A DNA stretch of 64,000 nucleotides, taken from NCBI RefSeq assembly GCF_943914565.1, contig NZ_CALUCN010000001.1:1-64000 (forward strand). Direction: 5' to 3'. The notes below the pieces were generated by a model, which worked only from the letters and a program-made list of their open reading frames with translations, was not told where the DNA came from and did not search any database. The DNA comes from an uncultured Tessaracoccus sp. (GTDB lineage: Bacteria; Actinomycetota; Actinomycetes; Propionibacteriales; Propionibacteriaceae). Position numbers and translations under genes: made by a program. This document shows, piece after piece, positions 35,316 through 46,341 of this stretch (position 1 is the stretch's first letter; the number at the start of each line of letters is the position of its first letter).

Positions 35316-36028
35316 GGAGCCTCGGCGTCGAGGGGGTGTTGCGGGGATGGGGCACGACGTTGGCGTGGTCGAGCGCCTTGGAGGCGTTCGACGGGCACAG
35401 CTTCTTGGTCGGGTCGGAGCAAGACGTGATCCACTGGCGAGCAGCTGGGATGTGCGATGCGAGCGGGCGAGTGGGGAGTGCCTGGAACCGAGCGTTGTCC
35501 GCCGCCACCGCCTCGGAGCGGGAGTTGAGCATCGTCGCCCGGGATGGGCGAATCGTGTTCTTGACCCGCGTGGTCGCGGGGCGACGAGACGTCGTCTGCG
35601 TGCTGACTCGCGGTGCGGTTCGAGGCGCGGACCTGCGCGTCACCGAACCATGGGTGGAGGTGGCCGTCGCGCCCCACACGGAGGCCTGGACGATCCTGCG
35701 CCGGGTGCTGCCCAGGGATGCTGCGCTGCGGCGTGCGCCGAGAACGAAGGTGCGGCACGATCCGGTCGTGCCGCGCGCAGTGCTCACGAGGCCCCGGCCG
35801 GAACACACGAGCGAGTATGCGCGATGGATGGCAGACGTCTTCGCGCAAACTCCTGCGTTCGTCGAGGTCTGTGCGTCCCCGCGTCGGGTGGTCGTCGTCG
35901 GGGAAGGGCGCGAAGTCAGCTGGATCCCCGGCCCTCGGACCCTGTACCGTTGTGAGGGCGATGTCGTGGCGTCGGTGTCCGACGGCGACCTCGCCACGAC
36001 GTTGCTCAGCACCCTGCGGTTGCGCTGA
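35312..36028 (+). CDS. unknown protein ending the cassette, faintly EspG-like
   Basis: 238-residue soluble protein with no signal peptide. The order of a short N-terminal strand-helix region, a central helical part (WNRALSAATASERELSIVARDG), then repeated strands (VVCVLTRGAVRG, VEVAVAPHTEAW) faintly recalls EspG-type chaperones of type VII effectors, but I cannot confirm the family. It overlaps lipoprotein copy 3 (ATGA) and returns to GC-rich codon use. As last gene of the cassette, a chaperone or accessory role is plausible. An ordinary unrelated protein is equally possible. Confidence 0.5.
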   Translation: MRSLGVEGVLRGWGTTLAWSSALEAFDGHSFLVGSEQDVIHWRAAGMCDASGRVGSAWNRALSAATASERELSIVARDGRIVFLTRVVAGRRDVVCVLTRGAVRGADLRVTEPWVEVAVAPHTEAWTILRRVLPRDAALRRAPRTKVRHDPVVPRAVLTRPRPEHTSEYARWMADVFAQTPAFVEVCASPRRVVVVGEGREVSWIPGPRTLYRCEGDVVASVSDGDLATTLLSTLRLR

Positions 36029-36053
36029 GCGTGCAGCGTCGCACCGCGCGGTT

Positions 36054-36082
36054 TTGACCCTCGTCGCGCGCTGAACTACCCT
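36054..36082 (+). promoter_or_regulatory. promoter of the str operon
   Basis: TTGACC (36054-36059), 17 bp, TACCCT (36077-36082): the best -35/-10 pair in the window. Predicted start near 36089 gives a 5' leader of about 200 nt. Confidence 0.65.
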
Positions 36083-36088
36083 GAATGG

Positions 36089-36292
36089 GCGTGCCCGGTT
36101 GCTCGGGCACCATTGTGCGTGCCCTGGCATGACCGTCGGCCTCATTCGTTGCGGAGGCACCGACATCGTGCGGAGTTCGCACGGCGGCGCAATCCGCCTG
36201 CAGGACTGGAAACGGTGACCTGGTCCGCGGCTCGGAGCGCTGCACGCCAGGGATGGAACATTCCGTACAGACAACGAAAGAGATGCCGACAG
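36089..36292 (+). promoter_or_regulatory. 5' leader of rpsL
   Basis: About 204 nt. It starts with a hairpin (GTGCCCG 36091-36097 with CGGGCAC 36104-36110) and includes a 29-codon ATG reading frame (36129-36218) without clear coding character. No known leader family recognised; autoregulation is possible. Confidence 0.4.
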
Positions 36293-36664
36293 GTGCCAAC
36301 TATTCAGCAGCTGGTCCGCAAGGGCCGGAAGGAAAGAAGCAAGTCGAGTGACGCTCCGGCGCTCAAGAACTCGCCGCAGCGTCGTGGCGTGTGCACGCGC
36401 GTGTACACCACCACCCCGAAGAAGCCGAACTCGGCGCTCCGCAAGGTCGCGCGTGTTCGTCTGAGCTCGGGCATCGAGGTCACCGCGTACATTCCGGGCG
36501 TGGGCCACAACCTCCAGGAGCACTCCATGGTCCTCGTGCGCGGTGGCCGCGTGCGTGACCTCCCGGGTGTCCGGTACAAGATCGTCCGCGGCGCGCTCGA
36601 CACCCAGGGTGTCAAGGGCCGCAAGCAGGCTCGCAGCCGCTACGGCGCGAAGAAGGAGAAGTAA
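36293..36664 (+). CDS. rpsL: 30S ribosomal protein S12
   Basis: 123-residue decoding-centre protein. The [11 protein letters not shown] start, [13 protein letters not shown] and [10 protein letters not shown] are canonical. Lys43 is wild type, but residue 88 is Arg (GGRVRDLPG where most homologs have GRVKDLPG). K88R is a known streptomycin-resistance substitution in Mycobacterium tuberculosis, so natural resistance is predicted. GTG start, preceded by a weak purine-rich stretch. The stop (TAATG) overlaps the rpsG start. Confidence 0.96.
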   Translation: MPTIQQLVRKGRKERSKSSDAPALKNSPQRRGVCTRVYTTTPKKPNSALRKVARVRLSSGIEVTAYIPGVGHNLQEHSMVLVRGGRVRDLPGVRYKIVRGALDTQGVKGRKQARSRYGAKKEK

Positions 36665-37134
36665 TGCCTCGTAAGGGACCCGCTCCGAAGCGCCCGGTGA
36701 TCGCTGATCCCGTCTACGGCTCGCCGCTCGTGACCCAGCTCGTGACCAAGATCCTGCGTGGGGGCAAGAAGTCCACGGCGCAGTCGATCGTCTACGACGC
36801 CCTCGAGGGCACTCGCGCGAAGACCGGCAACGACCCGATCGCGACGCTCAAGCGTGCGCTCGACAACGTCAAGCCCTCCGTCGAGGTGAAGTCCCGGCGC
36901 GTCGGCGGTGCGACCTACCAGGTCCCCGTCGAGGTCAAGCCCGCCCGGCAGACCACGCTTGCGCTGCGCTGGCTCGTGATCTTCTCCCGCGCCCGTCGTG
37001 AGAAGACGATGACCGAGCGCCTCATGAACGAGATCCTCGACGCATCCAACGGCCTCGGCGCTTCCGTGAAGCGACGCGAGGAGACCCACAAGATGGCCGA
37101 GGCGAACCGCGCCTTCGCGCACTACCGCTGGTGA
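36664..37134 (+). CDS. rpsG: 30S ribosomal protein S7
   Basis: 156 residues, standard length; nucleates assembly of the 30S head and contacts the E-site t[12 protein letters not shown] start and the helical core with [15 protein letters not shown] are typical. Overlaps rpsL by one base. A 9-bp hairpin lies between it and fusA. Confidence 0.96.
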   Translation: MPRKGPAPKRPVIADPVYGSPLVTQLVTKILRGGKKSTAQSIVYDALEGTRAKTGNDPIATLKRALDNVKPSVEVKSRRVGGATYQVPVEVKPARQTTLALRWLVIFSRARREKTMTERLMNEILDASNGLGASVKRREETHKMAEANRAFAHYRW

Positions 37135-37142
37135 CCGTCGCG

Positions 37143-37167
37143 GCCCCCGGGACCACAGCCCGGGGGC
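37143..37167 (+). other. hairpin between rpsG and fusA
   Basis: GCCCCCGGG and CCCGGGGGC around a 7-nt loop; no T-run. More likely an mRNA-processing or S7-autoregulatory structure than a full terminator. Confidence 0.4.
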
Positions 37168-37215
37168 TGCCCCCATTCCTCACACCCGAAGCTTCACGTA
37201 AAGGACTGCAAACAG

Positions 37216-39303
<2,088 letters not shown>

Positions 39304-39324
39304 TCGAAACACCACACACCACAC

Positions 39325-39359
39325 CCGACGGCGTCCCGGTCCACCCGGGGCGCCGTCGG
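39325..39359 (+). terminator. terminator after fusA
   Basis: 15-bp stem with one T-G pair (39325-39339 with 39345-39359), 5-nt loop, then CGCGTTC. Confidence 0.75.
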
Positions 39360-39421
39360 CGCGTTCAGTGCGCGAGCAGTACGATGGCGTCGGCCGACTG
39401 TCATGGGACGAAGGGGTGTCG

Positions 39422-39886
39422 ATGCAGCGCCGACGACCACTGGTGAGCATGGTCGCGCTCACAGGCGTGATGGCTGCCGCAGGCTGTGCCGAGGTCGGGA
39501 TGACCACCCGGCCGGTGAGCCCTGTCGACGGGGTGCGCGGGACGGTGTACGCATTCGAGGCGGGCGACGAGGTGGCGACTCGGCACGACGTCCGGGGTCG
39601 TGCGCAGGTGGCGCAGATCGTCGACTACGTCGCGCGGTCGCGGGGGCGGGCCGGGCGGGAGCCGGAGCGGGGTGCCCACTACGAGGCCTACGTGATTGAG
39701 CTGCACGACGGCAGCACACTCGAGGCCCTGCATGCCTGGCGCAGCCCGAAGGAGAACTGGATCTGGACCGAGGAGCAGGGCTGGGTGGATGTGCATCTCG
39801 GGGGCGATCTCGGGATCGCGAGCGAGGGCGCTGGCGCCACGGTCCCCATCGGTGACGTGCCCATGGCGGAACAGCGGGTGCCGTGA
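39422..39886 (+). CDS. small putative lipoprotein of unknown function
   Basis: 154 residues. Basic start, hydrophobic stretch and an AAGC lipobox near residue 22 (no Leu at -3, so a somewhat weak match). The mature part contains a region with YEAYVIELHDGSTLEALHAWRSP and WIWTEEQGWVDVHLGG and has no family I recognise. AAGGGG precedes the ATG. The stop overlaps the next gene (TGATG), so the two exported proteins are a pair. It lies between fusA and tuf, usually adjacent in bacteria. Confidence 0.6.
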   Translation: MQRRRPLVSMVALTGVMAAAGCAEVGMTTRPVSPVDGVRGTVYAFEAGDEVATRHDVRGRAQVAQIVDYVARSRGRAGREPERGAHYEAYVIELHDGSTLEALHAWRSPKENWIWTEEQGWVDVHLGGDLGIASEGAGATVPIGDVPMAEQRVP

Positions 39887-40353
39887 TGCGCGGGTCCGGG
39901 AAGCTTCGGTGGGGAGTCGCGGTCATCGCGCTCGTCGTGCTGGTTGGTGTTCTCGTGTGGCGCCCGTGGTCGGGGGAGCCCGACTGGCGGGGGTCGATGT
40001 GCCCCGACGATGCCGTCCAGGCGCGGGTCACCGTCCACCATCGCTCGGCGCTGGACCAGACCGTGTACCGCACCGACGTGGGCGCGGTCCCCTGCGACTC
40101 ACCGGCCCTGGGACTGGGTGTCGACGAGGGCCTCCCCTCCGGCGTGGAGCTCGAGCACCTGCCGCTCACGGTGGTGGTCGCTGACGACGGCAGCGCTCGT
40201 CGGGTGACGGAGCTGTACCGACTCCCCGATGGGGCCGGCTACGTGGTGCGGCAGGACGGGCTCACGGGGACCAGGGCCGACGCGACGTGGGGGTTGTGGG
40301 TGGACGGCACCACCGTCGAGGAGACGGATGGTGAACTGCCCCGCGTGAGGTGA
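39886..40353 (+). CDS. small membrane-anchored protein of unknown function
   Basis: 155 residues with one N-terminal membrane helix (VAVIALVVLVGVLVWRPW) acting as signal anchor, then about 130 extracytoplasmic residues with two Cys that could form a disulfide (SMCPDDA and VPCDSP). Coupled to the preceding lipoprotein by a stop/start overlap; a GTG one codon earlier is an alternative start. No family recognised. Probably works with the lipoprotein on the outer face of the membrane. Confidence 0.58.
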   Translation: MRGSGKLRWGVAVIALVVLVGVLVWRPWSGEPDWRGSMCPDDAVQARVTVHHRSALDQTVYRTDVGAVPCDSPALGLGVDEGLPSGVELEHLPLTVVVADDGSARRVTELYRLPDGAGYVVRQDGLTGTRADATWGLWVDGTTVEETDGELPRVR

Positions 40354-40378
40354 ACGCGCTGCTGTAGCGTCTGCGCCC

Positions 40379-40852
40379 ATGGAGATCATCGCCAAGCGCT
40401 GGGACGAACTGACGAGGGACGAGTTCTTCGAGATCGCCAGACTGCGCTGCGAGGTGTTCTACGTCGAACAGCGGGTCACGGTCCAGGACTTCGACGACGT
40501 GGATCGCCACCCGCGCACCGAGCACTGGTTCACCACTGACGACCGGGGCGCCGCCACCTATCTCCGCGTCTACGCCTTGGACACCCCGGAGCACGGCGCG
40601 ACGGCCGGCTTCGGCCGGGTCGCGGTGCGGGGCGACCGTCGAGGGGAAGGGCTCGCGAAGCAGCTCGTCGGACCCGTCGTCGAACGGTGGGGCAACCAAC
40701 GGATGGTGCTGCACTCGCAGGACTACATCACGGGCCTCTACGAGCCGTTCGAGTTCCGCTCGGTGGGGGAGCCGTACGAGGAGGCGGGCATCGCGCACCG
40801 CATCATGGTTCGGGAGCCGGGACCGCTCGTCGCCCCCTCACGTTTCGCGTGA
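40379..40852 (+). CDS. ElaA-type GNAT acetyltransferase
   Basis: 157 residues of the ElaA subfamily of GNAT N-acetyltransferases. LRCEVFYVEQRVTVQDFDDVD near residues 21-41 is the ElaA hallmark, and GFGRVAVRGDRRGEGLAKQL near 79-98 is the acetyl-CoA pyrophosphate loop. TAGCGT at 40365-40370 is 8 nt before the ATG, suggesting a leaderless message and its own promoter. Acceptor unknown. The tuf promoter overlaps its 3' end. Confidence 0.85.
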   Translation: MEIIAKRWDELTRDEFFEIARLRCEVFYVEQRVTVQDFDDVDRHPRTEHWFTTDDRGAATYLRVYALDTPEHGATAGFGRVAVRGDRRGEGLAKQLVGPVVERWGNQRMVLHSQDYITGLYEPFEFRSVGEPYEEAGIAHRIMVREPGPLVAPSRFA

Positions 40853-40871
40853 GGGCAACCTTCGCTAGACT
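40843..40871 (+). promoter_or_regulatory. candidate tuf promoter
   Basis: TTTCGC, 17 bp, TAGACT (40866-40871). The leader of about 130 nt contains a 6-bp hairpin (40932-40937 with 40951-40956). A second -35-like TTGACT is at 40898-40903. Confidence 0.4.
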
Positions 40872-41008
40872 CGTCCCTCAGTGGGCGTTCGCTGGTTTGA
40901 CTATCGGCGTGGGCCGCACAAGAATAACCAAGTCCCCTGTGTCCAGATCGGGGGACCCACAAATCCAGCGCTGCGCAAAGTGCGTGGCGACACCGAGAAG
41001 GAGCCCAA

Positions 41009-42208
41009 GTGGCAAAGGCCAAGTTTGAGCGGACGAAGCCGCACGTAAACATCGGCACCATTGGACACGTCGACCACGGCAAGACCACTCTGACCGCGGC
41101 GATCTCCAAGGTGCTCCACGACAAGTACCCGGACCTGAACGAGGAGTCGCCGTTCGACAAGATCGACAAGGCTCCCGAGGAGCGTCAGCGCGGCATCACG
41201 ATCTCGGTCTCGCACATCGAGTACCAGACCGAGAACCGCCACTACGCGCACGTCGACTGCCCCGGCCACGCCGACTACGTGAAGAACATGATCACCGGCG
41301 CCGCGCAGATGGACGGTGCGATTCTCGTGGTCGCGGCCACCGACGGCCCGATGGCGCAGACGCACGAGCACATCCTGCTCGCCCGCCAGGTCGGTGTGCC
41401 GGCGATCGTCGTTGCGCTCAACAAGTGCGACATGATCGACGCCGAGGACGAGGACCTCATCGACCTCGTCGAGATGGAGCTCCGCGAGATCCTCTCCGCC
41501 CAGGAGTTCGACGGTGACAACCTGCCGATCGTGCGTGTCGCCGCCTACCCCGCCCTGAACGGCGACGAGAAGTGGGCCGAGTCGATCCTCGAGCTCATGA
41601 ACGCGGTCGACGAGTACGTCCCGACCCCGGAGCGCGACACCGACAAGCCGTTCCTGATGCCCGTCGAGGACGTCTTCACGATCACCGGCCGTGGCACCGT
41701 GGTCACCGGTCGTATCGAGCGTGGCGTCGTCAAGACTGGCGACACCGTCGACCTGGTCGGCATCCACGACGCCAAGCAGACCACCACCATCACCGGTGTG
41801 GAGATGTTCCGCAAGATCCTCGACGAGGGTCGCGCCGGCGAGAACGTCGGCCTGCTGCTCCGCGGCACCAAGAAGGAGGACGTGGAGCGCGGCATGGTCG
41901 TGATCGAGCCGGGGACCACCACCCCGCACACCGACTTCGAGGCCTCGGTCTACGTGCTGAACAAGGACGAGGGCGGCCGCCACAAGCCGTTCTTCTCGAA
42001 CTACTCGCCGCAGTTCTACTTCCGCACCACGGACGTGACCGGCGTCGTCCAGCTGCCCGAGGGCACCGACATGGTCATGCCTGGTGACAACACCGAGATG
42101 ACCGTGCACCTCAACAAGCCGATCGCGATGGAGGAGAACCTCAAGTTCGCCATCCGTGAGGGCGGCCGCACCGTCGGTGCCGGTACCGTCACCAAGATCA
42201 TCAAGTGA
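41009..42208 (+). CDS. tuf: elongation factor Tu
   Basis: 399-residue GTPase that delivers aminoacyl-tRNA. G1 GHVDHGKTT near residue 18, G3 [10 protein letters not shown] near 81, G4 NKCD near 137; domains II and III are intact. GTG start after GAAGGAGCCCA. Separated from fusA by three genes and a terminator, with its own promoter and a strong terminator, so it is independently transcribed. Confidence 0.96.
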   Translation: MAKAKFERTKPHVNIGTIGHVDHGKTTLTAAISKVLHDKYPDLNEESPFDKIDKAPEERQRGITISVSHIEYQTENRHYAHVDCPGHADYVKNMITGAAQMDGAILVVAATDGPMAQTHEHILLARQVGVPAIVVALNKCDMIDAEDEDLIDLVEMELREILSAQEFDGDNLPIVRVAAYPALNGDEKWAESILELMNAVDEYVPTPERDTDKPFLMPVEDVFTITGRGTVVTGRIERGVVKTGDTVDLVGIHDAKQTTTITGVEMFRKILDEGRAGENVGLLLRGTKKEDVERGMVVIEPGTTTPHTDFEASVYVLNKDEGGRHKPFFSNYSPQFYFRTTDVTGVVQLPEGTDMVMPGDNTEMTVHLNKPIAMEENLKFAIREGGRTVGAGTVTKIIK

Positions 42209-42231
42209 TCTGAGCCAGCCCCGAGCTGCAC

Positions 42232-42269
42232 ACCGGGCCCCCGCCAGTATCTGCTGGTGGGGGCCCGGT
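42232..42269 (+). terminator. terminator after tuf
   Basis: 16-bp stem with one G-T pair (42232-42247 with 42254-42269) and a 6-nt loop. It may act on both strands, since the next gene converges from the right. Confidence 0.8.
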
Positions 42270-42384
42270 CGTCGTGCAGCGTGTGCGGTGCGCGTACGTG
42301 GCGTGCCCTGCCTGCTGACACCGGTTGCCGTCCCGGGGCCCGCGTCAGCCCGTGGCGTCCCGGCGCCGGCGACGGTGCGATCGG

Positions 42385-44040
42385 TCAGCCGGCGTCCTCG
42401 GCGTCGCCGGACTGCGGTCCGCGGTGGCGTTCCTCGGGGGCGGGGGCGTCGTCGCCGACGGTGGAGCGCTCGCCGGTGTCACGATCGGCCTCGCGGCGCT
42501 GGCGGGCACGCTCCTCGCGCTCGCGCAGCTCCTCCTTGGACGGGCCTGCGTACCTGCGGTTGAGTTCCTCGGCCTCGGGGGATCCGGAGAACATCCGGGC
42601 CGTGGGGCTCGACGAGTCGCCACGCCCGTCGGTGATCTCCTGCTTCGGCATCTCGGCCGTGGGCGGTCCGTCGTCGGCCGGGCGCGACGTCGGGGTGAGG
42701 TCGTCGGCGTCGCGCAGCACCGAGGCGATGAGCTCGTCCATGTCCGGCACGGGGCCGCGCGCGCCGTGGCGGCGCACTTCCCTGGTGGCCGCCCGCCGGT
42801 CGCGGATGGCCTGGAACCAGCCACGGTGCCCCTCGTCGTCGAGCGGCTGGTCCTCCGTGTCGTCGTCCCAGAGGTCCTGGACGTCGATCGGTTCGGTGGT
42901 GTCGTCGGCGCGCTCGTCGTCCCAGGACTCCTGCGTGCGGCGCACGAACTCCTCGCGCTCCTCCATCGACGGCGCGGGGGTCACCTCCGGCTCGAGACGC
43001 GTGCGCGGCAGCGCGTAGACGGCCTGCTGCTGCACCCAGCCGATGAGCTCCTCGCGCACGTAGCAGCGCAGGTCCCACAGGTCGCCCGACGTGGCGGCGG
43101 AGACCGTGGCGCGCACCTGCACCTGGCCGCCCGTGGCGTCGGTGACCTGCATGCTCACCCGGCGTCCGTCCCAGAGGTCCGAGCGCTTGACGATGCGCTG
43201 CAACTGGATCCGCATCGCCTCGACCGGCACGAGCCAGTCGAGGTCGAACTCCACGGTGCCGAGCAGCTCCGGATCCCTGCGGGTCCAGTTCTCGAACGTG
43301 TTGGAGATGAACACCGTCGACGGCACCACCCAGCGGCGGCCGTCCCAGCTGGCGACGACGACGTAGGTGAGGGTGATCTCCTCGATGGTGCCCCAGTGCT
43401 CGTCGACGATCACGATGTCGCCCACGCGCAACGCGTCGGTGAACGCGAGCTGCAACCCGGCGAACACGTTCGCCAGCGACGACTGCGCCGCGAGGCCGGC
43501 GACGATCGAGAGGACACCGGCCGAGGCGAGCATCGACGCCCCAATCGCCCGGAACTGCTCGAACGTCAGCAGCACGCCGGAGATCGCCAGGACCCACACG
43601 ACGGCGACGCCGACCCGCGTGATGACCTGCGTCTGGGTGCGGACCCGTCGCGCGTGCCCCGTCTCCTCGGCGCCGTCGCGGGAGTCGACGAGCGAGTCGC
43701 GGATCGCGTTGATGAACCCGGTGAGCACCCAGGCGCCGCCGAGGATCAGGAAGATGGTCCAGACGTGCACGAACATCGGCGCCCACTCCACCGTCGGGGC
43801 GTGGGCGGGCCAGCCGAGCGCGATGAGCACGCCCAGCCCTGCGCCGCAGAGGATCAGCAGGAACCTCGTCGGGGTCTTCAGGTGCCGGCTGAACGGCTTC
43901 AACGGCGGGCGCTTCCGGGCGGCGAACCGCACCGCGACGCCGAGCGCGAGCGAGATGACCGCACCGATGACGACGCCGAACGCGACGTGCACGATCAGCG
44001 ACAGCAGGTCGAGGGCCACCTCGGTGGTCGTTTCCTCCAT
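42385..44040 (-). CDS. MscS-family mechanosensitive channel
   Basis: 551 residues. Three or four N-terminal membrane helices (about 8-35, 47-66, 75-97, 120-143) lead to the MscS pore helix at about 150-185 (MLASAGVLSIVAGLAAQSSL). The conserved beta domain follows: ALRVGDIVIVDEHWGTIEEI. After about residue 340 comes a 200-residue acidic, low-complexity cytoplasmic tail not found in minimal MscS. AAGGAGG precedes the ATG at 11 nt. It should vent solutes in hypo-osmotic shock; the tail may tune gating or bind partners, but this is inference. Confidence 0.85.
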   Translation of the reverse strand: MEETTTEVALDLLSLIVHVAFGVVIGAVISLALGVAVRFAARKRPPLKPFSRHLKTPTRFLLILCGAGLGVLIALGWPAHAPTVEWAPMFVHVWTIFLILGGAWVLTGFINAIRDSLVDSRDGAEETGHARRVRTQTQVITRVGVAVVWVLAISGVLLTFEQFRAIGASMLASAGVLSIVAGLAAQSSLANVFAGLQLAFTDALRVGDIVIVDEHWGTIEEITLTYVVVASWDGRRWVVPSTVFISNTFENWTRRDPELLGTVEFDLDWLVPVEAMRIQLQRIVKRSDLWDGRRVSMQVTDATGGQVQVRATVSAATSGDLWDLRCYVREELIGWVQQQAVYALPRTRLEPEVTPAPSMEEREEFVRRTQESWDDERADDTTEPIDVQDLWDDDTEDQPLDDEGHRGWFQAIRDRRAATREVRRHGARGPVPDMDELIASVLRDADDLTPTSRPADDGPPTAEMPKQEITDGRGDSSSPTARMFSGSPEAEELNRRYAGPSKEELREREERARQRREADRDTGERSTVGDDAPAPEERHRGPQSGDAEDAG

Positions 44041-44065
44041 GGGCGTGCGGACCTCCTTGCCGGGA

Positions 44066-45745
44066 TCAGTTGCCGGAGCGCTTCTGGATTGCCGCCCACT
44101 CGTCGCGCAGGCCGACGGTGCGGTGGAAGCGCAGGGGCTCGTCGGGATCCGAGGCGAAGTAGCCGATGCGCTCGAACTGCAGCACCTCGCCACCCGTCAC
44201 GTCGGCGAGGGCCGGCTCGCCCTTCGCGCCGGCGACGAGCTCGCGGGAGTCGGGGTTGAGGTCGTCGAGCGCTTCGCCGGTGGCGGCGCCGGGGACCTCG
44301 GCGGTGAAGAGCCGGTCGTACAGGGCCGCCTCGAGCTCGATCGCGTGCGGCCTGGAGACCCAGTGCATCGTCGACTTCACCTTGCGCCCGTCGGGGGACT
44401 GCCCACCCTTCGACGCCGGGTCGTGCGTGGCGAGCACCTCGACGACGTTGCCGGCCTCGTCCTTGACGACGTCGGTCGCGGTGACGAAGTACGCTCCGCG
44501 CAGCCGCACCTCACGGTCGGGGGAGAGGCGGAAGTACTTCCGCGGCGGGTCCTCGCGGAAGTCGTCGGCCTCGATCCACAGCTCGCCGGTGAACGGCACG
44601 CGGCGCACGCCGTCGGCCTCGTCCTCCGGGTTGTTGGCCACCTCGAACCACTCGACGTGGGGGCGGCCCTCGTCGTCGACGGGCCAGTCGGTCAGCGTGA
44701 GCTTCAGCGGGTGCAGCACCGCCATGCGGCGCTGCGCGGTGGCGTTCAGCTCCCGGCGCACGTAGCTCTCGAGCTCCTCGATCGCCTTGCGGGTGTTGAC
44801 GCGGGTGATGCCGACGGCGGTGCAGAACGCGCGCAGCGCCGCGGCCGGGTAGCCGCGACGACGCAAGCCGCGAATCGTCGGCATGCGAGGGTCGTCCCAG
44901 CCGTCGACGACGCCGTCCTCGACGAGCGTGCGCAGGCGCCGTTTGCTCGTCACGGTGTGGGTGAGCTCCAGTCGCGCGAACTCGATCTGCCGGGGCGCCT
45001 CGTCGAGGCCGAGCGCGGCGAGGAACCAGTCGTAGAGGGGACGGTGGGACTCGAACTCCAGCGAGCACAGCGAGTGCGTGACGCCCTCGATGGCGTCCGA
45101 CTGGCCGTGTGCCCAGTCGTAGGTGGGGTAGATGGGCCAGTCCCAGCCGGTCTGGTGGTGCTCGACCTTGCGGATGCGGTACATCAGCGGGTCGCGCATC
45201 TGCATGTTCTCGTGCGCCATGTCGATCTTCGCGCGCAGGGCCTTCTCCCCGTCGGCGAACTCCCCGGCGCGCATGCGGCGGAAGAGGTCGAGGTTCTCCT
45301 CGACGCTGCGGTCCCGGTAGGGGCTCTCGGTGCCGGGTTCGGTGAAGCTGCCGCGGGTGGCGGAGATCTCCTCGGCGGTCTGGTCGTCGACGTAGGCCAG
45401 GCCCTGCTCGATCAGCTGGATCGCCCACTGGTAGAGCTGTTCGAAGTAGCCGGAGGCGAACCGCACGGCGGCGGGCTCGTAGCCCAGCCAGCGGATGTCG
45501 TCGACGATCGAGGCGACGTACTCGGGGTTCTCCGCCTCGGGGTTGGTGTCGTCGAGGCGGAGCATGCAGGTGCCTCCGAAGTCCTGCGCGACGCTGAAGT
45601 CGGTCACGATCGCCTTCGCGTGCCCGATGTGGAGGTAGCCGTTGGGCTCGGGCGGGAACCGGGTCTGCACGCGCTGTCCGTAGCGGCCGCTGGCGGTGTC
45701 CTCACGGACGGCTTCGTAGAGGTAGTTCGATGGCAGATCGGTCAT
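44066..45745 (-). CDS. glnS: glutaminyl-tRNA synthetase
   Basis: 559-residue class I synthetase that charges tRNA-Gln directly. HIGH motif in PEPNGYLHIGHAK near residue 32, LDDTNPE near 66, KMSKS-type VTSKRRL near 265, then GWDDPRMPTIRGLRRRGY, a GlnRS (not GluRS) signature; the beta-barrel anticodon-binding domain continues to HRTVGLRDEWA. TATGCT (45758-45753) is 7 nt before ATG 45745, so a leaderless message and this start are favoured over an ATG 12 nt upstream. GlnRS is uncommon in actinobacteria, which mostly use GatCAB. gltX is 3.6 kb away. Confidence 0.93.
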   Translation of the reverse strand: MTDLPSNYLYEAVREDTASGRYGQRVQTRFPPEPNGYLHIGHAKAIVTDFSVAQDFGGTCMLRLDDTNPEAENPEYVASIVDDIRWLGYEPAAVRFASGYFEQLYQWAIQLIEQGLAYVDDQTAEEISATRGSFTEPGTESPYRDRSVEENLDLFRRMRAGEFADGEKALRAKIDMAHENMQMRDPLMYRIRKVEHHQTGWDWPIYPTYDWAHGQSDAIEGVTHSLCSLEFESHRPLYDWFLAALGLDEAPRQIEFARLELTHTVTSKRRLRTLVEDGVVDGWDDPRMPTIRGLRRRGYPAAALRAFCTAVGITRVNTRKAIEELESYVRRELNATAQRRMAVLHPLKLTLTDWPVDDEGRPHVEWFEVANNPEDEADGVRRVPFTGELWIEADDFREDPPRKYFRLSPDREVRLRGAYFVTATDVVKDEAGNVVEVLATHDPASKGGQSPDGRKVKSTMHWVSRPHAIELEAALYDRLFTAEVPGAATGEALDDLNPDSRELVAGAKGEPALADVTGGEVLQFERIGYFASDPDEPLRFHRTVGLRDEWAAIQKRSGN

Positions 45746-45774
45746 GGACACGAGCATAGCCAGTCCAGCCCCGG

Positions 45775-46221
45775 TCAGGCCTGGGCGAGCTGTCCCACCG
45801 TCCACGCGACGAGCAGCCCCGCGAGCACGAGCGTCACGACGAGGGTGCCCACCACGATGCCGATCGCCGCGAACCAGTAGCGCACGCTCGCGCGTCGCAC
45901 CTGCTCGCGGTCCTCGACCGTGCGGCGCAGCAGGCGCAGGTTGCGGCGGTTGGCGCGGAAGGCGACATCGCCGAACGCCCCGAGGAACGGCACGAGGCCG
46001 ATGAGCCAGTCGACGAGGATGTTCGCCCCCATGCGGGCCAGAACGGGCAGCGGCATGCGCAGGCGGATCCCGTCGAGGACCGTGGCAACCGACAGCACCG
46101 TGCCCGCCGACGTGCCGAGCCACGGCACGAGGCTCAGCACCGGGTCGATCCCGACGCGGATCGAGGTGCCCGGCACCGTCACCAGGTCGTCGAGCACGAG
46201 CGTCAACCAGCGCGTGATCAT
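45775..46221 (-). CDS. DUF4112 membrane protein
   Basis: 148 residues from ATG 46221. The central part has the DUF4112 pattern: LLSLVPWLGT-type start (DPVLSLVPWLGTSAGT), LARMGANILVDWLIGLVPFLGAFGD, FRANRRNLRLL, then a C-terminal membrane helix (about 112-140). Function of the family is unknown. AGGAG lies 7 nt before ATG 46221; an in-frame ATG at 46275 would add 18 residues and has CATCCT 7 nt ahead, so that start cannot be excluded. It lies 29 nt upstream of glnS and is divergent from the glutaminase gene. Confidence 0.75.
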   Translation of the reverse strand: MITRWLTLVLDDLVTVPGTSIRVGIDPVLSLVPWLGTSAGTVLSVATVLDGIRLRMPLPVLARMGANILVDWLIGLVPFLGAFGDVAFRANRRNLRLLRRTVEDREQVRRASVRYWFAAIGIVVGTLVVTLVLAGLLVAWTVGQLAQA

Positions 46222-46341
46222 CGCCGGCTCCTGCGGCGGTGCGCTGCGGTCGGGGACGTGCGACGGGGACACCATGCCCCCAAGGATGCCCCGTCGGGCC
46301 AAGGTGCGGGGTGGAACGGTGATCGTGGATAGATTGAACGC

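Noticed and set aside
36129..36218. 29-codon upstream peptide in the rpsL leader
   Set aside because: No ribosome site or recognisable stalling motif; kept only as a note in the leader entry.
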